This document shows positions 35,540 to 44,716 of a stretch of 64,000 nucleotides of DNA, one piece after another. The notes beneath the pieces were generated by a model. That model was not told the origin of the DNA, did not search any database, and worked only from the letters and a program-made list of their open reading frames with translations. Source of the stretch: Acinetobacter pittii. Lineage in GTDB: Bacteria > Pseudomonadota > Gammaproteobacteria > Pseudomonadales > Moraxellaceae. Where the stretch lies: the NCBI RefSeq assembly GCF_034067285.1, contig NZ_CP139286.1, forward strand, positions 186,001 to 250,000, read 5' to 3'. The position numbers were made by a program, and so were the translations under genes. Positions within the stretch are counted from its first letter, which is position 1. Each line of letters starts with the position of its first letter.

Positions 35540-36982
35540 ATGGCAGCTCATCAAAATGGTTCTGAAGCCAATCACTCCCAAAGTTTAAAACATGGACTTA
35601 AATCACGCCACCTCACCATGATCTCGATTGCTGGGGTTATTGGCGGTTCTCTGTTTGTTGGCTCAGGCAGTATTATCTACAACACTGGCCCTGTGGTATT
35701 TCTAACCTATGCATTAGGTGGTTTACTCGTTTGGTTCATCATGCGTATGTTAGGCGAGATGGCCGTTTTAAATCCTGATAGTGGCTCTTTTTCAACCTAT
35801 GCGGATCGTGCAATTGGTCGTTGGGCAGGGTTTTCAATTGGCTGGTTGTACTGGTGTACTTTGGCAATGCTCATGGGGTGGGAAGCTTATGTTGCAGGTA
35901 AAATTCTAAACAACTGGTTCCCGTTTATACCGATCTGGGCCTATATGGTCGTGGTGATTGGTGCACTTGTTGTCGTTAATTTACAAAACGTGAAAAACTA
36001 TGGCGAGTTTGAGTTCTGGTTTGCGCTCATTAAAGTCATCGCGATTGTTATTTTCCTTGTGATTGGTAGTTTAGCCATCATGCATTTATGGCCTTGGGGC
36101 AATCCGGCTGCTTCTGGTATTAGTAACCTAACTTCTCAAGGCTTTATGCCTAATGGTGGTTCATCCGTTATTACCGCCTTGCTTGGGGTTATGTTCGCCT
36201 ATATTGGCGCTGAAATTGTCACTGTAGCGGCAGCAGAATCGGCAAATCCATCTAAAGAAATTCGTAAAGCATCGAACTCGGTGGTTTGGCGAATTATTTT
36301 ATTCTATGTCGGCTCAATGTTCGTTGCGGTATGTCTCATTCCTCACAACAATGAACTTTTGAAAGATTCAACTTGGGGTACTTATAGTGTGACTCTGTCT
36401 GCTCTGGGCATTCCGGGTGCGCGCCATATCGTTAACTTTGTGGTTTTAACATCGGTATGTAGTTGCTTTAACTCAGCACTTTACACATGTTCACGTATGT
36501 TGTTCTCTTTAGCTAAACGTGGTGATGCACCGAAAAGTTTTGGTTCTGTAAACAGTAAAAGCAGCCCTTGGGTTGGGGTGATTGTGTCATGCTTCTTCTC
36601 AGTGATTGCAGTAATTTTAACTGCAACCGAGAGTATGAATGTTTATGACTTTTTCATGCTAACGACTGGTGCAGCAACACTGTATGTATACCTGACCATT
36701 GCATATTCTCAGCTTCGTATGCGTAAGAAACTTGAAGCGGAAGGCGTAAAAATTGACTTTAAAATGTGGATGTTCCCTTATCTAACATACGTGGTGATCT
36801 TTGCAATTATTGGTGCAATTCTTACCATGTTAATTGAAGGCACCTACTTTAAAGAAGTGATTTACACTACAGCATTGTTCGGCATTATTGTGTTCTTCGG
36901 GTTGTTGTCTGAAAAATTGGGGTGGGGTAAAGATCGTAGAGCGACTCATTTAACTCACAGCCATGAAGAAAAGTTAGTTTAA
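35540..36982 (+). CDS. gabP: GABA permease, APC amino acid transporter family
   Basis: Proton-coupled inner-membrane permease, probably for 4-aminobutyrate. The 480-residue product has twelve membrane segments and the amino acid permease hallmark KSRHLTMISIAGVIGGSLFVGSG at the start, with GALIVVNL-like and PYLTYV segments later. I choose the ATG at 35540, preceded by AAGGAAAA, rather than an in-frame GTG at 35447. The GABA assignment rests on the adjacent gabR-gabT-gabD genes and the shared upstream repeat. Confidence 0.88.
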   Translation: MAAHQNGSEANHSQSLKHGLKSRHLTMISIAGVIGGSLFVGSGSIIYNTGPVVFLTYALGGLLVWFIMRMLGEMAVLNPDSGSFSTYADRAIGRWAGFSIGWLYWCTLAMLMGWEAYVAGKILNNWFPFIPIWAYMVVVIGALVVVNLQNVKNYGEFEFWFALIKVIAIVIFLVIGSLAIMHLWPWGNPAASGISNLTSQGFMPNGGSSVITALLGVMFAYIGAEIVTVAAAESANPSKEIRKASNSVVWRIILFYVGSMFVAVCLIPHNNELLKDSTWGTYSVTLSALGIPGARHIVNFVVLTSVCSCFNSALYTCSRMLFSLAKRGDAPKSFGSVNSKSSPWVGVIVSCFFSVIAVILTATESMNVYDFFMLTTGAATLYVYLTIAYSQLRMRKKLEAEGVKIDFKMWMFPYLTYVVIFAIIGAILTMLIEGTYFKEVIYTTALFGIIVFFGLLSEKLGWGKDRRATHLTHSHEEKLV

Positions 36983-36992
36983 ATTTTTAAAT

Positions 36993-37024
36993 AAAAAAAG
37001 AGCCTCACAGTGAGGCTCTTTTTG
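36993..37024. terminator. Bidirectional terminator, gabP / gabR
   Basis: The stem AAAGAGCCTCA/TGAGGCTCTTT with loop CAG is flanked by A and T runs. Confidence 0.88.
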
Positions 37025-37045
37025 TTTATTAATATGGAAAAATCT

Positions 37046-38590
37046 TTAATTCAGCGTAGGTACACCTGCTTCACGTAAGCATTGGAGCAAGACGCCAAAA
37101 GCCATCACCATATCTTTTTCATTTACGCATGCAAAGCCCATGAGCAATCCACGTTCGGCATGTGCATGCGACTGCATGTAGTACTGAGACAGTGGACGAA
37201 CTTTAACACCACGTTCAAGCGCAGTCGCCGCAATCGCGACATCATCGCAAGCGTTTGGCAGTTTTAAAACCAGATGTAACCCCGCGGCTTCATCATATTC
37301 ATGAATAAATTCGGGCCCAAGATAACGCTGAATAAGGCTCACTAAGTAGTCACGGCGTTTGCCATAAAGTAGGCGCATACGGCGAATATGGGCTTCATAA
37401 TGGCCTTCACGAATAAATTCAGCGAGGGCTTTTTGCTCAAGCAAATGGCCCCCACGATAAAGCTCGGCTGCAACAATACGTAGTGGTGAAAAAAGTGGTT
37501 TAGGTACGACTAAATAACCAATTCTTAAAGATGGATAAATGGTTTTACTAAATGTGCCCATGTACAGCACAGGCGCATCATTTTCTAAACCTTGTAAAGA
37601 TGGATAAGGCTGACCTGAGAAACGGAACTCACTGTCATAGTCATCTTCGACAATCCAGCTATTGTGCTGACGTGCGATTTGAATCAATTGTCTGCGACGA
37701 TCAAGACTTAAATGTGAGCCAAGCGGATATTGATGTGAAGGTGTGACAAAAATGAGTTTAGGCGGTACTGCCGGATTTTCTTCAGGAATAATGCCTTCAG
37801 CGTCGACAGGCATCGGCTGAATATCAAGACCATTAATACGTAACGTATTACGCATTCCCCAATAAGCGGGATCTTCAATCCAGATTTTATCTCCCATATC
37901 GCTAAGGGCACGAGAGACTAAGTCGATCGCTTGGTGGATACCTTCGGTAATAATAATCTGATCCGCATCGCACTGAACTGAACGTGCAACGCGTAAGTAA
38001 TCTGCCAACGCACTTCGAAGTTCAATACATCCACCTGCATTGCTGTAAATAAGGCGGTTAATATCTGGTTCACGGCTTAAGCGTGCTTGAATGCGGCTAA
38101 AAATATGATGCGGAAACTCAGTCACATCGGGTGCTCCCGGCACAAAAGCTCCCCATTGGTGTGGTGAAGCTGCAGCATAGCCCAATAAGTTGGAACCACG
38201 CTGTGATAGGGCATAAGAGCTTTGAGCTTTCGGACTTGAAACCACTTTTTTCTTATTTTGTGTATTTAAAAAACTCTCTGGTAGTTTTTCGGCAACCCAA
38301 GTGCCATGACCCGTACGAGCTTCTAAGTAGCCTTCCGCCTGTAGTTGTTCATAGGCAGTAAGCACTGTATTTCTTGAAACATGAATTTCACTGGCTAAGT
38401 CGCGTGACGCAGGTAGACGAGTCTTGGGCTGGATAACTCCATCAATAATGGCACCACGCAGGCAACGGAAAAGGCGTTGATGTAGTTTCCCTTCAGTGTC
38501 CTGTTGGAGTCGTTGCAGCAAATGATCTCCAAGTAAACTACGCAATTGGCTCTCTCCTACAGTTAAAAAGTGGCTCTCGTCAGTTGGCAC
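37046..38590 (-). CDS. gabR: MocR-family PLP-dependent regulator GabR
   Basis: Transcriptional activator of GABA use: a GntR-type winged helix (about residues 30-100; LPASRDLASEIHVSRNTVLT) fused to a type I aminotransferase-like domain. In that domain the PLP lysine is in YMGTFSKTIYPSLRIGYLV, with EDDYDSEFR nearby. Family members sense GABA as a PLP adduct. The frame opens at a GTG at 38590 without a ribosome site; a TTG at 38545, with AGGAGA upstream, gives 499 residues and would leave the proposed operator untranslated, so the true start is uncertain. Divergent from gabT-gabD. Confidence 0.9.
   Translation of the reverse strand: MPTDESHFLTVGESQLRSLLGDHLLQRLQQDTEGKLHQRLFRCLRGAIIDGVIQPKTRLPASRDLASEIHVSRNTVLTAYEQLQAEGYLEARTGHGTWVAEKLPESFLNTQNKKKVVSSPKAQSSYALSQRGSNLLGYAAASPHQWGAFVPGAPDVTEFPHHIFSRIQARLSREPDINRLIYSNAGGCIELRSALADYLRVARSVQCDADQIIITEGIHQAIDLVSRALSDMGDKIWIEDPAYWGMRNTLRINGLDIQPMPVDAEGIIPEENPAVPPKLIFVTPSHQYPLGSHLSLDRRRQLIQIARQHNSWIVEDDYDSEFRFSGQPYPSLQGLENDAPVLYMGTFSKTIYPSLRIGYLVVPKPLFSPLRIVAAELYRGGHLLEQKALAEFIREGHYEAHIRRMRLLYGKRRDYLVSLIQRYLGPEFIHEYDEAAGLHLVLKLPNACDDVAIAATALERGVKVRPLSQYYMQSHAHAERGLLMGFACVNEKDMVMAFGVLLQCLREAGVPTLN
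38545..38580. promoter_or_regulatory. Candidate GabR operator between gabR and gabT
   Basis: ATTGGCTCTCTC (38545-38556) and AGTGGCTCTCGT (38569-38580) repeat with the same 24-base pitch as the pair upstream of gabP. It is about 122 bases before the gabT start and overlaps the 5' end of the gabR frame, which fits control of gabTD together with autoregulation. Confidence 0.65.
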
Positions 38591-38701
38591 CAGACGAGCG
38601 AAATTACATGCATAGGCAGTCGTTGTAAAGCACCCTGAAAATTAAGCACAGGATGCAAAAAACCAAAGCTGCAACTGATGATGAAAATATGAGGGAATCA
38701 A

Positions 38702-39994
38702 ATGGATAATCAACATTCTGCACTTAACGCACGTAAACAGCAAGCAACTCCACGTGGTGTAGGCGTGATGTGTCAGTGGTATGCGGAAAAAGCTGAAAAT
38801 GCCACGATTTGGGACAAGGAAGGCAACCAATTTATCGATTTTGCTGGTGGTATCGCGGTTTTAAATACCGGCCATCGCCACCCTAAAGTGATTGCAGCGG
38901 TGACTGAACAACTCACTAAATTTACGCATACTGCCTATCAAGTAACACCTTATGAAAGCTATGTAGCTTTAGCTGAGCGTATTAATGAGCGCGCACCAAT
39001 TGCTGGTCCTGCCAAGTCAGCTTTTTTCACAACTGGTGCAGAAGCAGTTGAAAATGCGGTGAAGATTGCTCGTTGTTATACAGGTCGTCACGGCATTATC
39101 ACTTTTGGTAACGGTTTCCACGGTCGTTCATTCATGACTATGGCAATGACGGGTAAAACAGCGCCTTACAAACGTGATTTCGGTGTAATGCCAGCGGGGG
39201 TATTCCACGCACGTTACCCTGTACCTGCTAAAGGTATTTCAGTAGACGCGGCAATTGAAAGCGTTGAAGATATTTTCAGTGAAGATATTGCACCACATGA
39301 TGTTGCAGCAATTGTACTTGAGCCAGTACAAGGTGAGGGCGGTTTTAATGTTGTGCCAGCTGAATTCTTAAAACGTTTACGCTCAATTTGCGACAAGCAC
39401 GGTATTTTACTTGTCGCTGACGAAGTGCAATCAGGTTTTGCCCGTACTGGTAAATTGTTTGCAATGAACTATTACGAGACTAAAGCAGACCTCATCACGA
39501 TGGCGAAAAGCTTGGGCGGCGGTTTCCCAATTTCAGGTGTTGTTGGCCGTGCAGAAGTAATGGATGCACCAAACCCAGGTGGACTAGGTGGTACTTACGC
39601 AGGTAGCCCGATTGCGGTTGCAGCTGCACACGCGGTAATTGATGCAATTGAAGAAGAAAACCTATGCGACCGTGCAAATGAATTAGGTGCTGAGTTGGTT
39701 GTTGCACTTAAAGATATTCAACAAGCAACAGGTGACGTAGTAACTGATATTCGTGCATTGGGTTCAATGGTTGCGGTAGAGCTTGAAACAGCTGAACAAG
39801 CAAAAGTTGTACAAAACTATGCAATGGAAAACGGGTTGTTACTTCTTACTTGTGGTAAATACGGTAATGTAATTCGTTTCTTATATCCATTAACCATTCC
39901 TGCTGAGCAATTCCGTCAAGGTCTTGATATCTTGAAACAAGGTTTTGCGACACTAAAAGCAGGTAGTGCAAAAGCAATGGAGCAATCTGCATGA
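38702..39994 (+). CDS. gabT: 4-aminobutyrate aminotransferase
   Basis: PLP enzyme that moves the amino group of GABA to 2-oxoglutarate, giving succinate semialdehyde and glutamate. The 430 residues show class III aminotransferase motifs: FAGGIAVLNTGHRHPKVIAA, FFTTGAEAVENAVKIAR, EPVQGEGGFNVVPAEFL, LLVADEVQSGFARTGKLFA, and the PLP lysine in ITMAKSLGGGFPISGVVG. It overlaps gabD by four bases, forming a coupled two-gene operon, and is divergent from gabR. Confidence 0.95.
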   Translation: MDNQHSALNARKQQATPRGVGVMCQWYAEKAENATIWDKEGNQFIDFAGGIAVLNTGHRHPKVIAAVTEQLTKFTHTAYQVTPYESYVALAERINERAPIAGPAKSAFFTTGAEAVENAVKIARCYTGRHGIITFGNGFHGRSFMTMAMTGKTAPYKRDFGVMPAGVFHARYPVPAKGISVDAAIESVEDIFSEDIAPHDVAAIVLEPVQGEGGFNVVPAEFLKRLRSICDKHGILLVADEVQSGFARTGKLFAMNYYETKADLITMAKSLGGGFPISGVVGRAEVMDAPNPGGLGGTYAGSPIAVAAAHAVIDAIEEENLCDRANELGAELVVALKDIQQATGDVVTDIRALGSMVAVELETAEQAKVVQNYAMENGLLLLTCGKYGNVIRFLYPLTIPAEQFRQGLDILKQGFATLKAGSAKAMEQSA

Positions 39995-41439
39995 TTCAAA
40001 ATAATTTGCAGTATTTATTAAAACATCCTGATATCTCATTAGAAGCACCTGCATCAAATGACTATGTCGAGGTAAATGATGCTGCTACGGGTGAAACTTT
40101 GGCATGGGTAAAAACCTATGACCGTGCAGGGGTTGAAGCCGCAATTAATCGCTCAGCAAAAGCGCAAGCTGCTTGGAAAAAGCAAACTGCCTTGGCTCGC
40201 GCTGATGTGCTATTGGCATGGTACAACCTCATGCTTGAGCACAAAGAAAATCTGGCTCAAATTTTAACAGCTGAGCAAGGTAAACCATTGGCAGAAGCAC
40301 GTGGTGAAATTGGTTATGCAGCATCATTTATTCGTTGGTTTGCCGAGCAAGCACGCCGTATTGATGGTGAAGTCTTAACACCTACGTTGCCAAATCAACG
40401 TTTGCTCGTGATTAAACAAGCGATTGGGGTAACTGCGGCAATTACGCCGTGGAACTTCCCAGCTGCCATGATTACACGTAAAGCAGGTCCAGCGATTGCG
40501 GCGGGTTGTTCAATGTTGGTTAAACCAGCAGAGCAAACACCGTTAACTGCTTATGCGCTTGAAGTATTGGCTTTACAAGCGGGTTTACCAGCGGATGTTT
40601 TAATTAACATTAGTGGTGATGCGGTTGAAGTTGGAAAGACCCTATGCGAAAGCGATATTGTTCGTAAGCTCAGCTTTACAGGTTCAACTCAAGTTGGCCG
40701 TATCTTGATGCAACAATGTGCGCCAACCATTAAAAAGCTTTCACTTGAACTTGGTGGTAATGCACCAGTTGTGGTATTTGACGATGCCAATCTTGAACAA
40801 GCTGTTCAGGGCATTATGGCAAGTAAATATCGTAACAGCGGTCAAACCTGTGTTTGCGCTAACCGTATTTATGTTCAAGATGGTATTTACGATGCATTGG
40901 CAGAGCGTCTGGTTGAAGCTGTATCTAAACTTAAAGTTGGCGATGGCCGTCAAGAAGGTTCAACTCAAGGGCCTTTAATTGATGAAGATGCGATTGCGAA
41001 AGTTCAGTCTCATATTGCAGATGCAACCGAGAAAGGCGCAACAGTTCGTATTGGTGGTCAACGCTCGGCACTTGGTGGCACATTCTTTGAGCCAACAGTT
41101 TTAACTGGCGTAACTCAAGACATGAAAGTGTCTAAAGAAGAAACTTTTGGTCCGCTTGCACCACTATTCCGCTTTAAAACTGAAGATGAAGCAGTGGCAA
41201 TGGCGAACGATACCGAATTTGGTTTAGCTGCTTATTTATTTACTCAAAGCACAGCTCGTCAATGGCGAGTCGGTGAGGCACTTGAGTACGGTATGGTCGG
41301 CATTAACACGGGCGCGATTTCAAATGAAGTTGCTCCGTTTGGTGGCGTAAAACAGTCAGGTCTAGGCCGTGAAGGTTCAAAATTCGGCATCGAAGAATAT
41401 GTCGAAATGAAATACCTCTGCGTAGACTTATCTGAGTAA
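39991..41439 (+). CDS. gabD: Succinate-semialdehyde dehydrogenase
   Basis: Oxidises succinate semialdehyde to succinate with NAD(P)+, completing GABA entry into the citric acid cycle. The 482 residues have the aldehyde dehydrogenase signatures: AITPWNFPAAMITRKAGPA, FTGSTQVGRIL for cofactor binding, LSLELGGNAPVVV with the general-base Glu and YRNSGQTCVCANRI with the catalytic Cys. It is the second gene of the gabTD operon. Confidence 0.95.
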   Translation: MIQNNLQYLLKHPDISLEAPASNDYVEVNDAATGETLAWVKTYDRAGVEAAINRSAKAQAAWKKQTALARADVLLAWYNLMLEHKENLAQILTAEQGKPLAEARGEIGYAASFIRWFAEQARRIDGEVLTPTLPNQRLLVIKQAIGVTAAITPWNFPAAMITRKAGPAIAAGCSMLVKPAEQTPLTAYALEVLALQAGLPADVLINISGDAVEVGKTLCESDIVRKLSFTGSTQVGRILMQQCAPTIKKLSLELGGNAPVVVFDDANLEQAVQGIMASKYRNSGQTCVCANRIYVQDGIYDALAERLVEAVSKLKVGDGRQEGSTQGPLIDEDAIAKVQSHIADATEKGATVRIGGQRSALGGTFFEPTVLTGVTQDMKVSKEETFGPLAPLFRFKTEDEAVAMANDTEFGLAAYLFTQSTARQWRVGEALEYGMVGINTGAISNEVAPFGGVKQSGLGREGSKFGIEEYVEMKYLCVDLSE

Positions 41440-41504
41440 GGAACCAAACGAGTTCGTTTTGTTCTGAACGAAAACATGCAGTTATGCTGTATGTGATGTG
41501 TCAC

Positions 41505-41540
41505 AAAAAACCGGTCATGCCCATTCATGGCCGGTTTTTT
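41505..41540. terminator. Bidirectional terminator, gabD / LysR gene
   Basis: The stem AAAAACCGGTCATG/CATGGCCGGTTTTT, with one mismatch and a short loop, lies between convergent genes. Confidence 0.88.
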
Positions 41541-41542
41541 AT

Positions 41543-42517
41543 TTAAGTCGGCAGGTATCCTTCATGGCTTTCAGGTAAACGCCTAAGCTCATCAATCAAT
41601 GTTTCAATGAGTTTTTCGACCACAAGGCGTTGGCCTTTTCTGGATACATAAACCAGTTGTAGCATGCCAATATTCGACTTCCAGTCAGGAAGAATATGAA
41701 CCAGTGTGCCTTTACGAATTTCAGATTCGACAGTTAAAAAGGGAAGATCGGCAATGCCTAAACCATCCATCACGGCATAGTAAACGCCTGCCAAATCATT
41801 ACTTTTGATTCGTGGTTGATAAGGTATATCAACTGATTCACCGTTACGAATATTGCATAAATGCCAAATGTAATTTTGCTTTTGAGTCCCTAAGCTAATA
41901 CTTGGAAATTCCTGTAATTCGGAATAATGCTCGATGGTGCGACCTTGCAGTAATTCAGGCGAAGCCACCAGACAATGGTCAGTTTTAATCACATCGCGAA
42001 CAATTAAATTTGAATCTTCATTCGGTTCGAAATTGGTACGAATGGCGAGGTCGATATCATCATGCAATATATCTACCCGACGGCTCGTCAGCTCAAGCGA
42101 TATTTCAACTTTAGGGTAGGTTTTTAGAAACTGATTTAAAATTTTTCTAATTTGAAAATGCATCATTAAAGGTGGGCAGCTTACTTTTATTACTCCTTGC
42201 GGTTCACTTTTTTGTTTTAACAAAACGTTTTCTGCACATTCAACTTGAGCAATAACTTTGCAGCATTCCTCATAAAATTCTTGACCTAAATCGGTCACTT
42301 TAAAATGGCGGGTAGTTCTTTGAATGAGGCTCACATTAAATTTATTTTCAAGATCAATAATACGTCGGCTGAGCTTAGATTTACTAATATTTTCAGCTTC
42401 ACCGGCCGCACTAAAGCCGCCGTGTTTTACGACTAAATAGAAATAATAAAAATCATCAAAAGAGCTTATCAATGTCAGATCAATCCATTTAAATTTAAGA
42501 TTAGAGCGCTTAGGCAC
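41543..42517 (-). CDS. LysR family transcriptional regulator
   Basis: LysR regulator of about 324 residues with the N-terminal helix-turn-helix (FYYFYLVVKHGGFSAAGEAE and NISKSKLSRRIIDLENKFNV) and a type 2 periplasmic-binding-like effector domain. The GTG at 42517 is the longest start; a later one is possible because the helix-turn-helix begins unusually far from the N-terminus (about residue 25). It follows the isochorismatase-family gene by 20 bases on the same strand. It probably controls that gene and the divergent pirin, a common arrangement. Confidence 0.85.
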   Translation of the reverse strand: MPKRSNLKFKWIDLTLISSFDDFYYFYLVVKHGGFSAAGEAENISKSKLSRRIIDLENKFNVSLIQRTTRHFKVTDLGQEFYEECCKVIAQVECAENVLLKQKSEPQGVIKVSCPPLMMHFQIRKILNQFLKTYPKVEISLELTSRRVDILHDDIDLAIRTNFEPNEDSNLIVRDVIKTDHCLVASPELLQGRTIEHYSELQEFPSISLGTQKQNYIWHLCNIRNGESVDIPYQPRIKSNDLAGVYYAVMDGLGIADLPFLTVESEIRKGTLVHILPDWKSNIGMLQLVYVSRKGQRLVVEKLIETLIDELRRLPESHEGYLPT

Positions 42518-42537
42518 TCTAATCTTAACAATTCAGC

Positions 42538-43164
42538 TTATTTTTGCGATGTATTAAAACTATAGCTGGTCATCAGGTTACGGTAATCAGGAATATGATT
42601 TGAGAAGAGTGCACCGAGACCTTCCACATCATTACGCCAGTCACGGTGTAACTCACATGCCATACCAAACCAAGTCATCAGCTGAGCGCCTGCTTTTGAC
42701 ATACGGTCCCAAGCAGCATCACGGGTTAATTCATTGAAAGTACCAGAAGCATCAGTAATCACAAACACTTCAAAACCTTCTGCGAGAGCAGATAAAGCGG
42801 GGAATGCCACACAAACCTCAGTGACCACACCAGCAATAATCAGTTGTTTTTTACCTGTCGCTTTGACCGCTTTTACAAAGTCTTCATTGTCCCATGCATT
42901 GATTTGACCAGGACGTGGAATAAAAGGTGCATCTGGGAAAAGTTCTTTTAATTCCGGAACTAAAGGACCATTTGGACCGTTTTCAAAACTGGTAGTGAGA
43001 ATAGTCGGTAAATTGAAATATTTCGCCGCATCTGCAAGCGCTAATACGTTGTTTTTAAATTTATCTGGGTCGATATCTCGAACTAAAGAAAGTAAACCTG
43101 CTTGGTGGTCAACTAAAAGAACCGCAGCATTATCCTTGTCTAAGCGCACGTAATCTTGAGCCAT
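42538..43164 (-). CDS. Isochorismatase-family hydrolase, YcaC-like
   Basis: Cysteine hydrolase of 208 residues resembling YcaC of E. coli, an octameric enzyme of unknown substrate. Visible features are the catalytic Asp in VLLVDHQAGLL (about residue 19), the Lys region, and the nucleophile in IAGVVTEVCVAFPALSA (Cys near 118). GAGGAAA precedes the ATG. It is divergent from a pirin gene and upstream of a LysR gene; the trio recurs in proteobacteria and may respond to quinones or aromatic compounds, though this is inference. Confidence 0.88.
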   Translation of the reverse strand: MAQDYVRLDKDNAAVLLVDHQAGLLSLVRDIDPDKFKNNVLALADAAKYFNLPTILTTSFENGPNGPLVPELKELFPDAPFIPRPGQINAWDNEDFVKAVKATGKKQLIIAGVVTEVCVAFPALSALAEGFEVFVITDASGTFNELTRDAAWDRMSKAGAQLMTWFGMACELHRDWRNDVEGLGALFSNHIPDYRNLMTSYSFNTSQK

Positions 43165-43442
43165 TTTTTATTTCCTCGTGTTATCAAAATGAATAATCAA
43201 AAATTATTTGAGTAGGTCGTCATTGCCTAAAATTATGCTAGTTGAGTTTTATGTTGTGTTTAAGTCTAAAAAATAGGATTAAGAATTTTAAAAATAGGAC
43301 GATCACTAAGAGACTTTCTGAAAAATTGAGATTGTCTCATATATGAAATAATGTGTTGCTAATCCTGATCTATAACCTGCAATTATTGAGGCGTAAAATC
43401 AATCTCAGTTCAAGAAAATCCTACATATATAGGAGAGATCAG

Positions 43443-44315
43443 ATGAAGAAATTTCTTGGTGCATATCAAAATAACCACATGCATTGGGTGGGTGATGGTT
43501 TCCCTGTATATAACCTGTTCTCTTATGACCGTTTAGGCCAAACCCTAAGCCCATTTTTGTTACTCGATTATGCAGCGCCTTATAACTTCTCACCAACGAC
43601 CGAACAGCAAGGTGTAGGTTCGCATCCTCACCGTGGCTTTGAAACAGTGACAATCGCCTATCAAGGTGAAGTGACTCATAAAGACTCAAGCGGTGGCGGT
43701 GGAACCATTAAAACTGGTGATGTGCAATGGATGACTGCGGGTGCAGGCGTGTTGCATGAAGAGTTCCATTCTCCTGAATTTGCAGACCATGGTGGTCTTT
43801 TTGAAATGGTGCAATTGTGGGTCAATTTACCTGCTCATTCAAAAATGACGCCTGGAAAATACCAAGCAATAGAAGCGAAAGATATTCCAGACATTGCACT
43901 AGACGAGCACGGTAGTCATTTGCGTGTGATTGCTGGTGAATATGCAGATGCAAAAGGTGCAGCAACGACATTTAGTCCATTAAATGTATGGGATGGTAAA
44001 TTGGCTAAAGGCCAAAAACATACCCTTTATGTACCTGAAGGTCACACTACGCTTGTTGTAATATTAGATGGCGCAGTTGTGGTCAATGATGCAAATCGCC
44101 TTGAAGGTAAAACCGTTGCGATTTTGTCTCGTGAGGGTGTTGAGTTTAGTTTGAATGCAGAAGAAGACACTAAATTCTTAGTGTTAACTGGCCAACCACT
44201 CAATGAACCAATCGAAGGTTATGGTCCATTCGTAATGAATACCAAAGCTGAGATTATGGAAGCGATTAATGATTTTAATCGTGGAAAATTCGGTTCAATT
44301 ATGCAAGAAGCATAA
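43443..44315 (+). CDS. Pirin family protein
   Basis: Bicupin protein of 290 residues related to pirin and YhhW; some members are quercetin 2,3-dioxygenases. The N-terminal cupin has the metal-binding set around GVGSHPHRGFETVTIAYQGE and GDVQWMTAGAGVLHEEFHS, so the His/Glu metal ligands look intact. I choose the ATG at 43443, preceded by TAGGAGA, since the upstream 30 codons of open frame do not match the family. Divergent from the YcaC-like hydrolase gene, from which it is 278 bases away. Confidence 0.9.
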   Translation: MKKFLGAYQNNHMHWVGDGFPVYNLFSYDRLGQTLSPFLLLDYAAPYNFSPTTEQQGVGSHPHRGFETVTIAYQGEVTHKDSSGGGGTIKTGDVQWMTAGAGVLHEEFHSPEFADHGGLFEMVQLWVNLPAHSKMTPGKYQAIEAKDIPDIALDEHGSHLRVIAGEYADAKGAATTFSPLNVWDGKLAKGQKHTLYVPEGHTTLVVILDGAVVVNDANRLEGKTVAILSREGVEFSLNAEEDTKFLVLTGQPLNEPIEGYGPFVMNTKAEIMEAINDFNRGKFGSIMQEA

Positions 44316-44716
44316 ATTGCTAAATGGCATTTAATTAAGCTCTAAAAGCAAAGTAATAAAAAGCCCGCTATCAAGTATGAATAGCGGGCTTTTTCGCTGT
44401 AAAGTTTCTATTTTTATGATGGTTTGCATTGTTGTTTCGGCATTGTTTTGTGTGATTTGCTTCTCATTATTATGAGTTAATAATATATTAAAAAAAGATG
44501 CTTGTAAAACAAATGATATAAATATAGTTAAATTATCTTATTTTATTTAAAAGATTTTTTTTAAATTTTTAAAAAATATAAGATCTTATAGAGTTCTCTG
44601 GTTTTGTAAAAAAATATAAAAAATGAGACGAGTGAAGAGTTAAATATTTTCTATATAAATTGATGCAAAAAATAAAAATCTGGTAGTTTTTAATACGGTG
44701 TTTTTTTAGGGTATGA
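44316..44716. other. AT-rich spacer with a pirin terminator
   Basis: A strong hairpin (AAGCCCGCTAT/ATAGCGGGCTT, 44358-44394) ends the pirin transcript. The remaining 320 bases are very AT-rich, with nothing coding recognised; they hold the promoter for the FAD protein gene. Confidence 0.6.
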
